Source of the DNA: Saprospiraceae bacterium
Lineage (GTDB): Bacteria; Bacteroidota; Bacteroidia; Chitinophagales; Saprospiraceae
Direction: 5' to 3'
Length of the DNA stretch: 64,000 bases
Assembly: GCA_019638455.1 (NCBI GenBank)
Contig: JAHBTU010000002.1
Coordinates: forward strand, 1,336,501 to 1,400,500
Shown here in pieces: positions 40,891-49,543 of this stretch. The translations under genes and the position numbers were made by a program. Numbering within the stretch: the stretch's first letter is position 1; each line of letters opens with the position of its first letter. The notes below the pieces were generated by a model. That model had not been told where the DNA came from. It searched no databases and saw nothing but the letters and a program-made list of their open reading frames with translations.

Positions 40891-41195
40891 CTCAAACCAA
40901 ACCTTCAAACCAGAAACCCCCAAACCAGAAACCCTCAAACCCCCAAACCCTCAAACCCTCAAACCCCCAAACCCTCAAACCCTCAAACCCCCAAACCCTC
41001 AAACCTTCAAACCAGAAACCCTCAAACCCTCAAACCTTCAAACCTTCAAACCTTCAAACCTTCAAACCAGAAACCCCCAAACCCCCAAACCCCCAAACCC
41101 CCAAACCCTCAAACCAGAAACCCTCAAACCTTCAAACCCTCAAACCTTCAAACCCTCAAACCCTCAAACCTTCAAACCCCCAAACCCTCAAACTC
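40891..41195 (-). repeat. Telomere-like minisatellite, array 2 (inverted)
   Basis: About 300 bp of CCCTCAAA, CCCCCAAA, CCTTCAAA and CCAGAAA units, the same family as array 1 but in opposite orientation, so the G strand is here the minus strand. It begins right after the TGA stop of the phosphatase gene. Arrays 1 and 2 together form an inverted pair around 294 bp. Confidence 0.9.
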
Positions 41196-42330
41196 AATAC
41201 TTCACCACCATTTCCTGAAACAATTCGTTCTGAGGGCCGCGTATCTGCATGGTGACGACGGGTTTGTCGTTGACCCAATAAATTTTCAGGATGCCAAAAT
41301 TGCGCTTCAAAATCATGTCGCCCACCCGGTAGCGATTGGCTTCGCTGGTGCCGCTGCGGATATGGGTGAGGCCGCTCGAAGTGAAGTCATAAAGCGGATA
41401 GGGCAATCCCTGTATTTCCATTTTCGAGATTTCGGCCATGTGGCGGTCGCCGGAAAGAATCATCAAATTTTTGGGTTTGGTTTGGGCGATGAGGTTGAGC
41501 AAGCGTTTGCGTTCGTTGGGGAAGTTGCCCCATTTTTCGTGAGGGTGTTCGTCAGAAAGCACTTGTACGCTGGAGCAGAGGAAAGTGAGATTGGCCTTAG
41601 TGGTGCGGAGTTCGTTTTCAAGCCATTTCCACTGCTCCTCTCCCAAGATAGTGCCTTCCAAGTTGGGGACGTAGCGTCTTTTCTTTTCCGGGTCAGGTTC
41701 GAGCGCGTCGCGGAAATAGCGCGTATCCAGCATGATGATTTTGATGCGTTGCTCACCTTTCCCAAAGGTGTACGACGTGTAGGCGCCCTCGCGTTTGCGC
41801 ACCGGACTGTTCATCGGCACATCGAGAAAATCCATGAGACATTTTTTCGCGCCCTTTTTGGTGGGGTGGTCTTTTCCGCCGTCGTTTAGCCCGTAGTCGT
41901 GGTCGTCGTAGATGCCGATAACTTGTGCTTTGGAGCGGAGTTTTTTGTAATCGGGGTTGGTTTTGAGGCGTTTGTAGTGCGCAGCAAGTGCCTTGGTGTC
42001 GGTGGTGTCAGCGTAGATGATGTCGCCGAGCCAAATCCATAGATTGGGATTGTTGGCGTTTATTTCAGTCCAAAGCTGTGGCATGTGTATCTTGTTGCAG
42101 GAGCCGAAAGCAATGGTGGCCAAGCCTTGCATGGTATCGAGCGGGCGGGGTGCGTACGCTTCTCTGTCAAGCACTTCGATATCCTCCGCAATATCGGGGA
42201 TGACTTTGCCCGTTTTTTCTTGCAACACATCATTTTTAGGGTGTTGTCCTGGTTTGTCTTGTTGTGAAAACACCGGGCAGGCAAAAACGGCCCCTGCTAC
42301 GAACATGACCAGCAAACGTGCTTTTCTCAT
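41194..42330 (-). CDS. PhoD-like metallophosphatase/alkaline phosphatase D
   Basis: The 378-residue protein has a signal peptide (MRKARLLVMFVAGAVFACPV, then FSQQ). The PhoD-type phosphatase domain shows FGSCNKIHMPQLW, WIWLGDIIYAD, GIYDDHDYGLNDGGKDH, MLDTRYFRDAL and ILSGDRHMAEI, which supply the Asp, Asn and His ligands of the metal centre. PhoD enzymes cleave phosphate mono- and diesters outside the cytoplasm. The SGDRHMAE region and the FLDVP insert are usual for the Bacteroidota subgroup. The stop TGA is the last triplet before the minisatellite. No Tat double-Arg is seen (unlike Bacillus PhoD), so Sec export is expected. Confidence 0.92.
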   Translation of the reverse strand: MRKARLLVMFVAGAVFACPVFSQQDKPGQHPKNDVLQEKTGKVIPDIAEDIEVLDREAYAPRPLDTMQGLATIAFGSCNKIHMPQLWTEINANNPNLWIWLGDIIYADTTDTKALAAHYKRLKTNPDYKKLRSKAQVIGIYDDHDYGLNDGGKDHPTKKGAKKCLMDFLDVPMNSPVRKREGAYTSYTFGKGEQRIKIIMLDTRYFRDALEPDPEKKRRYVPNLEGTILGEEQWKWLENELRTTKANLTFLCSSVQVLSDEHPHEKWGNFPNERKRLLNLIAQTKPKNLMILSGDRHMAEISKMEIQGLPYPLYDFTSSGLTHIRSGTSEANRYRVGDMILKRNFGILKIYWVNDKPVVTMQIRGPQNELFQEMVVKY

Positions 42331-42574
42331 AAGTTGGGAAAAAGAAATTTTAGAGGATTGAAAGAAAGGAAGTTCGTTTCAAACGCCACTATTGCGAAAA
42401 TCGTACAGACATTGGGCACGCCAACCAGAAATCCGCGACGCAGTGCCGCCCGACTACAGGTCGCAATGCTCGCTTCCGACGCACAAAATGTCGCCAAGTT
42501 TCAAAAACAAATCGCAAGACAACTGCAAATGCCACATTTGCGCCACTATATTTACCAAAACAAAAAAACAGGGC

Positions 42575-44596
42575 ATGAACACAAAACTGCCACCCATACT
42601 GCTACTCTTGTTGTTTGCTGCTTGCAATTACACCATCAAGATAAAAGACGGCCCCACCGCCTACGACCGCAAGCAATACGCCGTCGCCGTCCCGTTGCTG
42701 CAAAAGGAATTTGAAAAAGCCAAAACACGCACCGAAAAAGGCAAAATCGCTTTCCAACTTGCCGAATCGCTGCGGCAGACCGGGCAAGACGGAAAATCGC
42801 TCCAATGGTACAGAACCGCCTACGACAACAACTACGGCGCGGATGCCCTGCAAGGTTATGCCTACACCCTGAAAAAATTGGAGCGATACGCGGAAGCCCG
42901 CGAAGCTTTCAAAAACCTCGGCATCGAAATCGGCTCGCCCTACGAATATCGAAAAGAAATAACCGCCTGCACCGTGTCGGAGGGATGGCTCAAAGAAGCC
43001 CCCACCAACGGGTGGAAAACAGAGCCGGCAGCCTTCAACAGCCCGCAAAACGACTTTGCCCCCGTGTTCTACCGCGACGGGCGGCTCGTGTTCACCAGCG
43101 ACCGCGCCATGAGCAAAAGCGAAGGCTCATACGCATGGACGGGACACAAATTCATGGACATCTTCATCGTGGAGCCAGACGGAGCCAGCGCCCAAGTGTT
43201 CGACAACTTTCTCAACTCCAACGACAACGAAGGCACGCCATGTTTCAACAGCCTCGGCACAGAGATTTTTTTCGTGCGTGCCAGAGGAGCCTACAAAGGC
43301 GACGATGCCTTTTGCAAAATCTACGTTTCCGAAAAATATGTGGCCGATGGCACATGGAGCGAGCCGAAACCACTGCCTTTTCAAAGAGAAAAAATCAACT
43401 ACATGCACCCCGCCCTGAGCGCCGACGGCAACACGCTCTACTTCTCCTGCAACGACCCCGAAGGCTGGGGCGGCTACGACCTCTATGCCGTGCAGCGCAA
43501 CACCCGCACCGAAAGTGGCTGGGACGACCCCAAACTGCTCAGCCGGAACATCAACACGCCGGGCAACGAAGCCTTCCCAACCCTCGATGCCGATACCCTC
43601 TATTTTGCTTCCGATGGATTGCCGGGCATGGGCGGTTTCGATATTTTCCGCACCTACAAATCCGAGCGCAACGCATGGGCGCCCCCTATCAACCTCAAAT
43701 CGCCCATCAACAGTGGCGCGGATGATTTTGGATTCATCATAGACCGCCGCGCCACCGCCAGCAATGGCCCCAAGCCCACCAACCCAGGCGACCTCATCAA
43801 ATCAGGCTTTTTCACCAGCAATCGCCCCGGCAGCCGGGGCGACGACATATACCGCTTCGAACAGCGTGTGCCACCGCCCGCCCCGCCCAAACTCGATACC
43901 ACACCTACCCAGGCAGTAGCGCACAAAATCGTGCTCGAAGGATATGTCTTGGAAAAAATCTTCTCCAACCCCGCCGACCCGAATAGCAAGATATTGGGTA
44001 GGAAACCACTCGCCGGCGCTGCGGTACAAGCTGCTTTTGGCAACAAAAAACAACCCTTCACAGTAAAAGACGACGGCTATTTCAGCATGGAACTGGAAGA
44101 AAACATGGACTACAATTTCGTCGCTTCGATGAACGGCTACCTCTCCAACAGCGCGAGATTCTCCACACGGGGCATCGCCAAAGACCCCGCAAACCCTGTG
44201 CAGACCTTTGAAATCGAAATCGTGCTCGACAAGATATTCCGCGACCGCGAAATCGTGCTCGAAAACATCTACTACGATTACGACAAGTGGGACATCCGCC
44301 CCGATGCCGAGCCAACGCTCAACCGATTGGCCGAAGTGCTCAAACAAAACCCTGCCATTCGTATCCAAATGGGTAGCCATACCGACTGCCGGGGCAACGA
44401 CAACTACAACGAGAACCTCTCCCAGCGACGCGCCCAGAGCGCCGTCAACTACCTGATAACGCGCGGCATCGAGGCCGACCGCCTGTCTGCTTTGGGCTAT
44501 GGCGAGCGCCAACCTGCCGTCAACTGCCCGTGTTCGCGCTGCACCGAGGCCGAGCATCAAGCCAACCGCCGCACCACCTTCAAAATCCTTGAGTAA
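42575..44596 (+). CDS. PorE-like OmpA-family lipoprotein (TPR, PD40 propeller, CRD, OmpA)
   Basis: The start MNTKLPPILLLLLFAACNYT gives a lipoprotein signal (lipobox FAAC); 61 upstream in-frame codons lack any signal. The order of domains is TPR-like helices (about 35-130), a WD40/PD40 propeller (about 140-410 with DFAPVFYRDGRLVFTSDRAM, MHPALSADGNTLYFSC and the FPTLDADTLYFASDGLPGMG blade, FFTSNRPGSRGDDIY), a carboxypeptidase-regulatory-like beta sandwich (about 450-545) and a C-terminal OmpA domain (about 555-673, LENIYYDYDKWDIRPDAEP, GSHTDCRGNDNYNENLSQRR). This order is that of PorE of the type IX secretion system, which binds peptidoglycan and links to PorP. The protein is about 673 residues. 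Confidence 0.88.
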   Translation: MNTKLPPILLLLLFAACNYTIKIKDGPTAYDRKQYAVAVPLLQKEFEKAKTRTEKGKIAFQLAESLRQTGQDGKSLQWYRTAYDNNYGADALQGYAYTLKKLERYAEAREAFKNLGIEIGSPYEYRKEITACTVSEGWLKEAPTNGWKTEPAAFNSPQNDFAPVFYRDGRLVFTSDRAMSKSEGSYAWTGHKFMDIFIVEPDGASAQVFDNFLNSNDNEGTPCFNSLGTEIFFVRARGAYKGDDAFCKIYVSEKYVADGTWSEPKPLPFQREKINYMHPALSADGNTLYFSCNDPEGWGGYDLYAVQRNTRTESGWDDPKLLSRNINTPGNEAFPTLDADTLYFASDGLPGMGGFDIFRTYKSERNAWAPPINLKSPINSGADDFGFIIDRRATASNGPKPTNPGDLIKSGFFTSNRPGSRGDDIYRFEQRVPPPAPPKLDTTPTQAVAHKIVLEGYVLEKIFSNPADPNSKILGRKPLAGAAVQAAFGNKKQPFTVKDDGYFSMELEENMDYNFVASMNGYLSNSARFSTRGIAKDPANPVQTFEIEIVLDKIFRDREIVLENIYYDYDKWDIRPDAEPTLNRLAEVLKQNPAIRIQMGSHTDCRGNDNYNENLSQRRAQSAVNYLITRGIEADRLSALGYGERQPAVNCPCSRCTEAEHQANRRTTFKILE

Positions 44597-44790
44597 GTTT
44601 TTTAGTTAAAACCAACCATTGGAGCGGTAGATGCGTCTTAACCATTGTTAAATTTTTAGTAAAGTAGGCGACGACCGAAGCGCATCAATTGGGGCACGCT
44701 CTAACTTTCGGAAGTCTTTCCCTCGCCACATTCAAGAAAAAGAATTTTGTTTTTGACAAAAAACGCTAAACCGGGCAGCGCGAAAGCCAT

Positions 44791-44798
44791 TACATTTG
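44791..44798 (+). promoter_or_regulatory. Bacteroidota -7 box TACATTTG
   Basis: TACATTTG on the plus strand lies 76 bp before the ATG at 44875. The other parts of the gap 44597-44874 show no gene or repeat. Confidence 0.35.
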
Positions 44799-44874
44799 TT
44801 CTACTGATTGCCCCGCCGCCGAATGAGACGAAAAACACTTCATACCTTCACCCATCACAAAAAGACTTGGAGCC

Positions 44875-46053
44875 ATGAAAAAAATCAGAACTGCTCTTGC
44901 TTTTTTCGGCGCTTTGATGCTAGCGGCAGCGTGCAACAAAAAAGCTGATTTCGACTACTACTACTATGACCCGGAAGATTACGCATTGCTACAGCAATAC
45001 CTTAGCTTGCCTGACATCCCCGACGACTACACGGCCAATTTCCCTACTCACCTGCGCAACGCAGGGCTATTCCCGCGCCCAGTGGAGCGCGACAAAGCGG
45101 TGTTGGGCCGTGTGTTGTTCTACGACAAATCACTTTCAAAGGATGGAACGGTGTCCTGCGCGAGCTGCCACAAGCAAGAACTTGGCTTCGGCGACGACGT
45201 GGCCTTCAGCCGGGGCGTTTTCGACCGCTCCACCGAGCGCAACTCCATCGCACTGACCTCGGTCTCCAACTTCTCCGCCTACTATGGTACCGACCTCAAC
45301 GGCTCGCAGGCCATCCGGTTCTTCTGGGACAACCGCGCCGAGACCGCAGCCGAGCAAAGCCAAGCATCGCTCACCAACCCCAGAGAGATGAACATGCACA
45401 TGGACGAAGTGGTATCCGCTGTGCAATCGCAGCCCTACTACGCGCCGCTGTTCAAAAAAGCCTACGGCGATGATTTCGTGACGGCCAACCGCGTGAAAGA
45501 ATCCATTTCCAACTTCGTGAACGCGATGGGTTCCTATCAAAGCAAATTCGACGCGGAGGCAGCGAAAGTAACAGGTTTTAGCGCCGCTTCTTACGTAAAC
45601 TTCGCAGGCTTCAATGTCCAACAAAATCGCGGCTTGCAAATTTACCAAGCCAATTGCGCCTCTTGCCACAGCCCCATCATGGGTCGCCCCATGCTCTTCA
45701 ACGCCAGCAACGGCCTCGACGCGGTGACGCACCCCGACGACCGAGGCGTGGGGCCCGTGACCAACATTCCCGCCGACGAAGGCACCTTCAAAGTGCCTAC
45801 CCTGCGCAACATCGCACTCTCGGCACCCTATATGCACGATGGCCGCTTCCAGACTTTGGAAGAAGTCGTGGACTTTTACAGCACCGGTATTCAGGCGCAC
45901 CCGAACCTGCATTCCAACCTGAGAAATAACGGGCAGCCCAGACGCTTCAACTATTCCAACGAGGATAAACAGGCGCTTATCGCCTTCTTGCACACCCTCA
46001 CCGACGACCAAGCTCGCAAAGACCAGCGGTTTGCCAACCCGTTCAAACGGTAG
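44875..46053 (+). CDS. Di-haem cytochrome c peroxidase (MauG/CcpA family)
   Basis: The 392-residue protein has a lipoprotein-like signal (LMLAAACNKK). The N-terminal haem domain starts near 60 with KAVLGRVLFYDKSLSKDGTV then SCASCHKQELGFGD (first CxxCH). The C-terminal haem domain has QANCASCHSPIMGRPM (second CxxCH) and FKVPTLRNIALSAPYMHDGR with the distal-side Met/His region, then LEEVVDFYSTG. Members reduce hydrogen peroxide in the periplasm with electrons from small cytochromes, or modify proteins (MauG). The FKVPTLRNI and YMHDGR motifs are shared by both, so peroxidase is a family name. Confidence 0.94.
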   Translation: MKKIRTALAFFGALMLAAACNKKADFDYYYYDPEDYALLQQYLSLPDIPDDYTANFPTHLRNAGLFPRPVERDKAVLGRVLFYDKSLSKDGTVSCASCHKQELGFGDDVAFSRGVFDRSTERNSIALTSVSNFSAYYGTDLNGSQAIRFFWDNRAETAAEQSQASLTNPREMNMHMDEVVSAVQSQPYYAPLFKKAYGDDFVTANRVKESISNFVNAMGSYQSKFDAEAAKVTGFSAASYVNFAGFNVQQNRGLQIYQANCASCHSPIMGRPMLFNASNGLDAVTHPDDRGVGPVTNIPADEGTFKVPTLRNIALSAPYMHDGRFQTLEEVVDFYSTGIQAHPNLHSNLRNNGQPRRFNYSNEDKQALIAFLHTLTDDQARKDQRFANPFKR

Positions 46054-46091
46054 GCAATGCCTGCCGCCTCGAAGAAGTAGTCTTATCGTCA

Positions 46092-46206
46092 TTTGTTCAT
46101 TGAAAATTGGACATTGCTCATTGCGCATTCAAGTTTTGAATTTCAAATTCAGAAATGATTGTCGGGAATGTGCAATGTTCAATTTTCAATCAGCAATGCT
46201 CAATGA
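46092..46206. repeat. Inverted repeat rich in CATTG and CAATG
   Basis: The arm 46092-46130 (TTGTTCATTGAAAATTGGAC and on) pairs with 46166-46206 (GAATGTGCAATGTTCAATTT and on) with a few mismatches. It fills the gap between the peroxidase and the next gene. Confidence 0.7.
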
Positions 46207-46259
46207 ATCGCGAGAAGCGCTCTTTGTCATCCATCCCCACCAAAATCCTGTGCTACACC

Positions 46260-47009
46260 ATGCTGCGACTTGCCCTGCTTCTGTTTGCCTTTGTCTTCTA
46301 TGCTGGCCAACACGCTTGCGCTCAGCATTTCTACTACGCTCCCAACAGCGTACACATCCCGGTTTTGGGACAAAAAGGCGATGGCGACGCAGGTGTAGGG
46401 ATGTCGTGGGGCAGCAATTATTTTGCTGTGGAGGCGGCGGGGGTTTACAGCCCCAAGCAACATTGGGCGTTCATGGTCAATGCCCTGACCACTACGACAG
46501 GCGAGGTGCGTCGGAAAGAAGATGTGGGGACGGTGATACGGTTCTTGGAATTGGGCTTGGGGGCATATCAATCATTTGAGCGCGGTGCTGGCAGTATTTT
46601 CGCCGGAGTGGGGCAGGGCAACCTTTTCAGCCACTACGGGGGTGGCAATTTCTCACAGTTCACCATCCGTCGCTATTTCGTGCAGCCGGGTCTGATGTAT
46701 GAAGACCAAATGTTTCGCTGCGGCCTCGCATTGCGTTTGTCCCGTCTTTCCTACCCCAAGGGCGAGTCGTCGTTCGATATTGACGTGAACGAATTGAATG
46801 CCATTCGCAAAATCGAGGCAGATGCCCCGTTTTTTTTGCCAGAACTGGGTCTTACGGGTGGCATCGTAATAGCGCCTTGTGTGCTGGCGATTCAACTTGC
46901 CTCCGTTTTCCCCGATGTGCCCGGCCTCAATTTTGCCCGATTCAACATGAACCTGACCCTAACCTACGATTTCGGATTGATGCGGCGCGTGCCAAGCAAA
47001 TCGAAATGA
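46260..47009 (+). CDS. Secreted beta-rich protein, unknown function
   Basis: Starting at MLRLALLLFAFVFYAGQHAC gives a signal peptide and 249 residues; 35 upstream codons overlap the inverted repeat and are not used. After QHFYYAPNSVHIPVLGQKGD the sequence alternates short beta strands and turns (AGVGMSWGSNYFAVEAAGVY, AFMVNALTTTTGEV, RFLELGLGAYQSF) and ends NMNLTLTYDFGLM. This is what an 8-10-stranded outer-membrane barrel looks like, but no family is recognised. It is convergent with the M56 gene, 52 bp away. Confidence 0.75.
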   Translation: MLRLALLLFAFVFYAGQHACAQHFYYAPNSVHIPVLGQKGDGDAGVGMSWGSNYFAVEAAGVYSPKQHWAFMVNALTTTTGEVRRKEDVGTVIRFLELGLGAYQSFERGAGSIFAGVGQGNLFSHYGGGNFSQFTIRRYFVQPGLMYEDQMFRCGLALRLSRLSYPKGESSFDIDVNELNAIRKIEADAPFFLPELGLTGGIVIAPCVLAIQLASVFPDVPGLNFARFNMNLTLTYDFGLMRRVPSKSK

Positions 47010-47061
47010 TGATAACCCGCGACAAATCGCTGGCGGAGTTTCGGAGGGTGGGGCAGTGCCT

Positions 47062-48867
47062 TCATTCCGCCGCACCAATCTTGAAAACCAGCCCACCCAC
47101 CTTGCGCGGTTTTGCATCGCCCGGGCATTTGATGCGGATGTCGTCAATGAAAACCGCGCCGCCGTCCGTCTCTAAGAGGTTAAACACTTTCAGTGCCTCA
47201 TCGGAGAATTGACCACCTTGAACCACCCTCGAAACAGGGTCGGTGCTTTTGCTCAAAACCGTCAGTTCGTATCCCTCCACCTCGCAGGTCGCGTCGAACA
47301 GAAAGTTTTCCAGCACCACTTCCACGCCACGCATGTCTCTCAAGTTGCTGAGTGAAATGTTTCGGCTGGTATATTGCCCGCCCAACTTTGGTGTCGGGTC
47401 GGGGATGCGCTTCGCTCGGTACGTTTCCTTGCTGAGCAGGGTCTCTTGCTCGCCTTGTTTCCGATATACTTGCACCACTACATCTCCCTGCTCGGTCACT
47501 CGCACCACATAGTCACCATGGCTGCCCGATATGGAGCCTGCCCCCACCAGTCGAGGCACCAACTCATCGGCGGGCACACCCGACGCGGCGATGCGCAGGG
47601 GGTTGTCCACCCCGATATAAAACACATTCAACTTCAAGGGAGCCGCTGCGACCACTACGGATGGGCCGCTTGGCGGCACCGTGTCGGCAAGGGCTGTTAG
47701 GTTTTGCGCGACAGCCGAGACAGGTCGGGCAGGAGCGTCCTCATTTTGCAATGGCACGCTGGGGTGAGGAGCAGCCCTAAACGGCTCAACCAAAGTGTGA
47801 GTGAGTGGCGCGGAGGAAGCTTCCACCCGTTCCGCAGGCCACCACACGGTTAGAAAAGCAAACAAGGGCAGCAACATGAGAAACCACCATGTGGAGGGCG
47901 CGGAACGCCGTGGCGTGATGCCCACAATACGCAGGATTCGTTCGGCAAAATGACTTCTTCCGGTAGATTTCATAGCAAAATTGTTGAGAGAGTGAACGAG
48001 GGTGTGTTGCATATCCGTCAGGGTTTGGGCATAGACGAGCGGGTTGGAAGTGTGGCGCAGCACCACATCGTCGCAGCAAAACTCGCGGCGAGCACGCGCC
48101 TCCCCTGAAAGCAGCCAAAACATGGGGTGATAAAAAAAGCAGGCCTCCAACGTGAGTTGGAGCAAATTGACCACATAGTCGTGGCGGCGAATGTGGGCGA
48201 GTTCGTGGAGCAAAAGCGCCTCCACCTGCGCGGGGGAAAGTCGAGCAAACATCCCGACTGGAAACAAAATGACGGGTTTCCAAAATCCGAGCGTGAGCGG
48301 CTCCACCACACGCGCCGACTCCAACAATTGCACCGAACGACCGATGCCCAAATGACGCGCCCACGTTGCGCAGATGTTTTGAAAATGCGCGTCAGGAGGC
48401 GTGACATCGCGTCGCCTCAAGCGTTGCAGCAACAACCAGCCGCCCAACAAGCGCAACCACAAAAGGGATGCGCACAGCAACCAAACCCAGCCGATAGGTG
48501 CCGCGTGACGCTCTAACCAACGCAGCCCAGTGGTGAGCCAATGCGTCGAGGAAGATTGCTTGGCAATGGGTTGCGCGAGTGATTCGCCTGCTTCAGAGCT
48601 CGCCGACTGCAAAAGGCGCTCTTCAAAAACGGCAACCACAGCTGCTTCGGATAGCCGCCCGTATTCTGTGGAGAACGTCGCGGCGGCCCATGCCAACGCT
48701 CCCAACATAGCGCACGATGCCAATAGATAAACCGCGTCGTTGTGCCGTTGCAAACGCCAAGTCAGGGCTTTGAAGAGCAGCCACAGCAAAGTGATTTGCC
48801 AAAGAGAGTGGGCAAGGGCGAGGCCAAGCGCCTGCGCGACGAGGGAGCATGAATCGAATGGTGTCAT
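47062..48867 (-). CDS. BlaR1-type M56 metallopeptidase fused to a GldM-like C-terminal domain
   Basis: The 601-residue protein has N-terminal membrane helices (about 15-35, 45-65, 125-147) and the M56 zinc protease region with HELAHIRRHDYVV (221-225 is HExxH), FFYHPMFWLL and ARREFCCDDVVLR. Another helix is at about 327-342. The outer part is no penicillin-binding domain as in true BlaR1. It reads NVFYIGVDNPLRIAASGVPA, then PRLVGAGSISGSHGDYVVRV, KRIPDPTPKLGG, VVLENFLFDATCEVEGYELT and VFIDDIRIKCPGDAKPRKVG, then LVFKI, very like the C-terminal beta domain of GldM. The start overlaps the BlaI-like gene stop by 4 bp. The protease probably cuts that repressor after an outer signal. Confidence 0.85.
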   Translation of the reverse strand: MTPFDSCSLVAQALGLALAHSLWQITLLWLLFKALTWRLQRHNDAVYLLASCAMLGALAWAAATFSTEYGRLSEAAVVAVFEERLLQSASSEAGESLAQPIAKQSSSTHWLTTGLRWLERHAAPIGWVWLLCASLLWLRLLGGWLLLQRLRRRDVTPPDAHFQNICATWARHLGIGRSVQLLESARVVEPLTLGFWKPVILFPVGMFARLSPAQVEALLLHELAHIRRHDYVVNLLQLTLEACFFYHPMFWLLSGEARARREFCCDDVVLRHTSNPLVYAQTLTDMQHTLVHSLNNFAMKSTGRSHFAERILRIVGITPRRSAPSTWWFLMLLPLFAFLTVWWPAERVEASSAPLTHTLVEPFRAAPHPSVPLQNEDAPARPVSAVAQNLTALADTVPPSGPSVVVAAAPLKLNVFYIGVDNPLRIAASGVPADELVPRLVGAGSISGSHGDYVVRVTEQGDVVVQVYRKQGEQETLLSKETYRAKRIPDPTPKLGGQYTSRNISLSNLRDMRGVEVVLENFLFDATCEVEGYELTVLSKSTDPVSRVVQGGQFSDEALKVFNLLETDGGAVFIDDIRIKCPGDAKPRKVGGLVFKIGAAE

Positions 48868-49262
48868 GGCTTTGCAATTTGTTGGTCAAGCCAGTTTTTG
48901 AGTTCCTGCAATTCTTCGGGTGAAGCCCTCTGGGTGCCAAGCGCGTGCATCATCATCTGTAGCGCCGAGCCGCCAAACGCGGCATGGAGCATTTTGTCCA
49001 CGAGCAACTGTTTCACCGCTTGCTCCCGCACCACGGCGCGATAGAGGTGGGTGCCATCTGCTGACACTTCTTTTTCGAGCCCCCCTTTTTCGACGAGTCG
49101 CTGCACCTGTTTGAGCACGGTGGTGTACCCCACGTCCCTGCTCGCGGTGATGCGTTCGTGGAGTGTGCGCACAGCGACCGGCTCAAGTTCCCAGACGAAG
49201 TTGAGTATTTCGAGTTCGGCTTCGCTAGGCTGATAAGGTTGGTTTGCTGATTTTTTTTGCAT
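48864..49262 (-). CDS. BlaI/MecI-family repressor
   Basis: With start MQKKSANQPYQPSEAELEIL the protein has 132 residues; ten earlier in-frame codons overlap the leader. It carries the winged helix of the family (LEILNFVWELEPVAVRTLHE, SRDVGYTTVLKQVQRLVEKG, LEKEVSADGTHLYRAVV) and a C-terminal dimer helix. The dimer binds twin palindromes and is normally cleaved by the M56 partner. Two such palindromes lie 43-88 bp upstream of its own start, so it should repress its own operon. The downstream target genes other than the pair are not in the window. Confidence 0.93.
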   Translation of the reverse strand: MQKKSANQPYQPSEAELEILNFVWELEPVAVRTLHERITASRDVGYTTVLKQVQRLVEKGGLEKEVSADGTHLYRAVVREQAVKQLLVDKMLHAAFGGSALQMMMHALGTQRASPEELQELKNWLDQQIAKP

Positions 49263-49304
49263 GGTGTGGTGATCGGCTTGTGTGCCGACCATGCAGCAAA
49301 AGTG

Positions 49305-49350
49305 TACGACATTTGTCGTAAATGCAAATTATTTTACGACAAATGTCGTA
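49305..49350. promoter_or_regulatory. Twin operators for the BlaI-like repressor
   Basis: TACGACATTTGTCGTA (49305-49320) and TACGACAAATGTCGTA (49335-49350) are 16-bp palindromes with 7-bp arms and a 2-bp centre, each the exact complement of the other. Their centres are 30 bp apart, close to three helical turns, which suits cooperative binding of two dimers. They lie right upstream of the repressor gene and fit the TACA/TGTA-like boxes known for this family in a longer form. Confidence 0.8.
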
Positions 49351-49482
49351 GGGGTGTGAAAATTTAACATTCACCATATCTCCTTGTCTCGCTAACAGCC
49401 ACATAACGAATGTTTTAAGCAACTGAAAGACTTCATGCTCCAATATAGTCGAAGACACGCCCAATGCCGCATAAAAAACTCT

Positions 49483-49515
49483 TTTGCAAATTGAGTGTTT
49501 TAATACCTAAATTTG
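49483..49515 (+). promoter_or_regulatory. Promoter of the DOPA-dioxygenase-like gene
   Basis: TTTG (49483-49486), 21 bp, then TAAATTTG (49508-49515) matches the Bacteroidota pattern on the plus strand. The ATG at 49544 is 28 bp further on. Confidence 0.55.
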
Positions 49516-49543
49516 CGACATCGGCATTTAAACCTACGTCGCC

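Noticed and set aside
40194..41195. Possible CRISPR array
   Set aside because: The period is 7-8 bp without spacers, and no cas genes are near.
40148..41255. Open frames encoding KPSNPQT-like repeats
   Set aside because: They come only from the 7-8-bp minisatellite, which is open in several frames. There is no start signal or domain.
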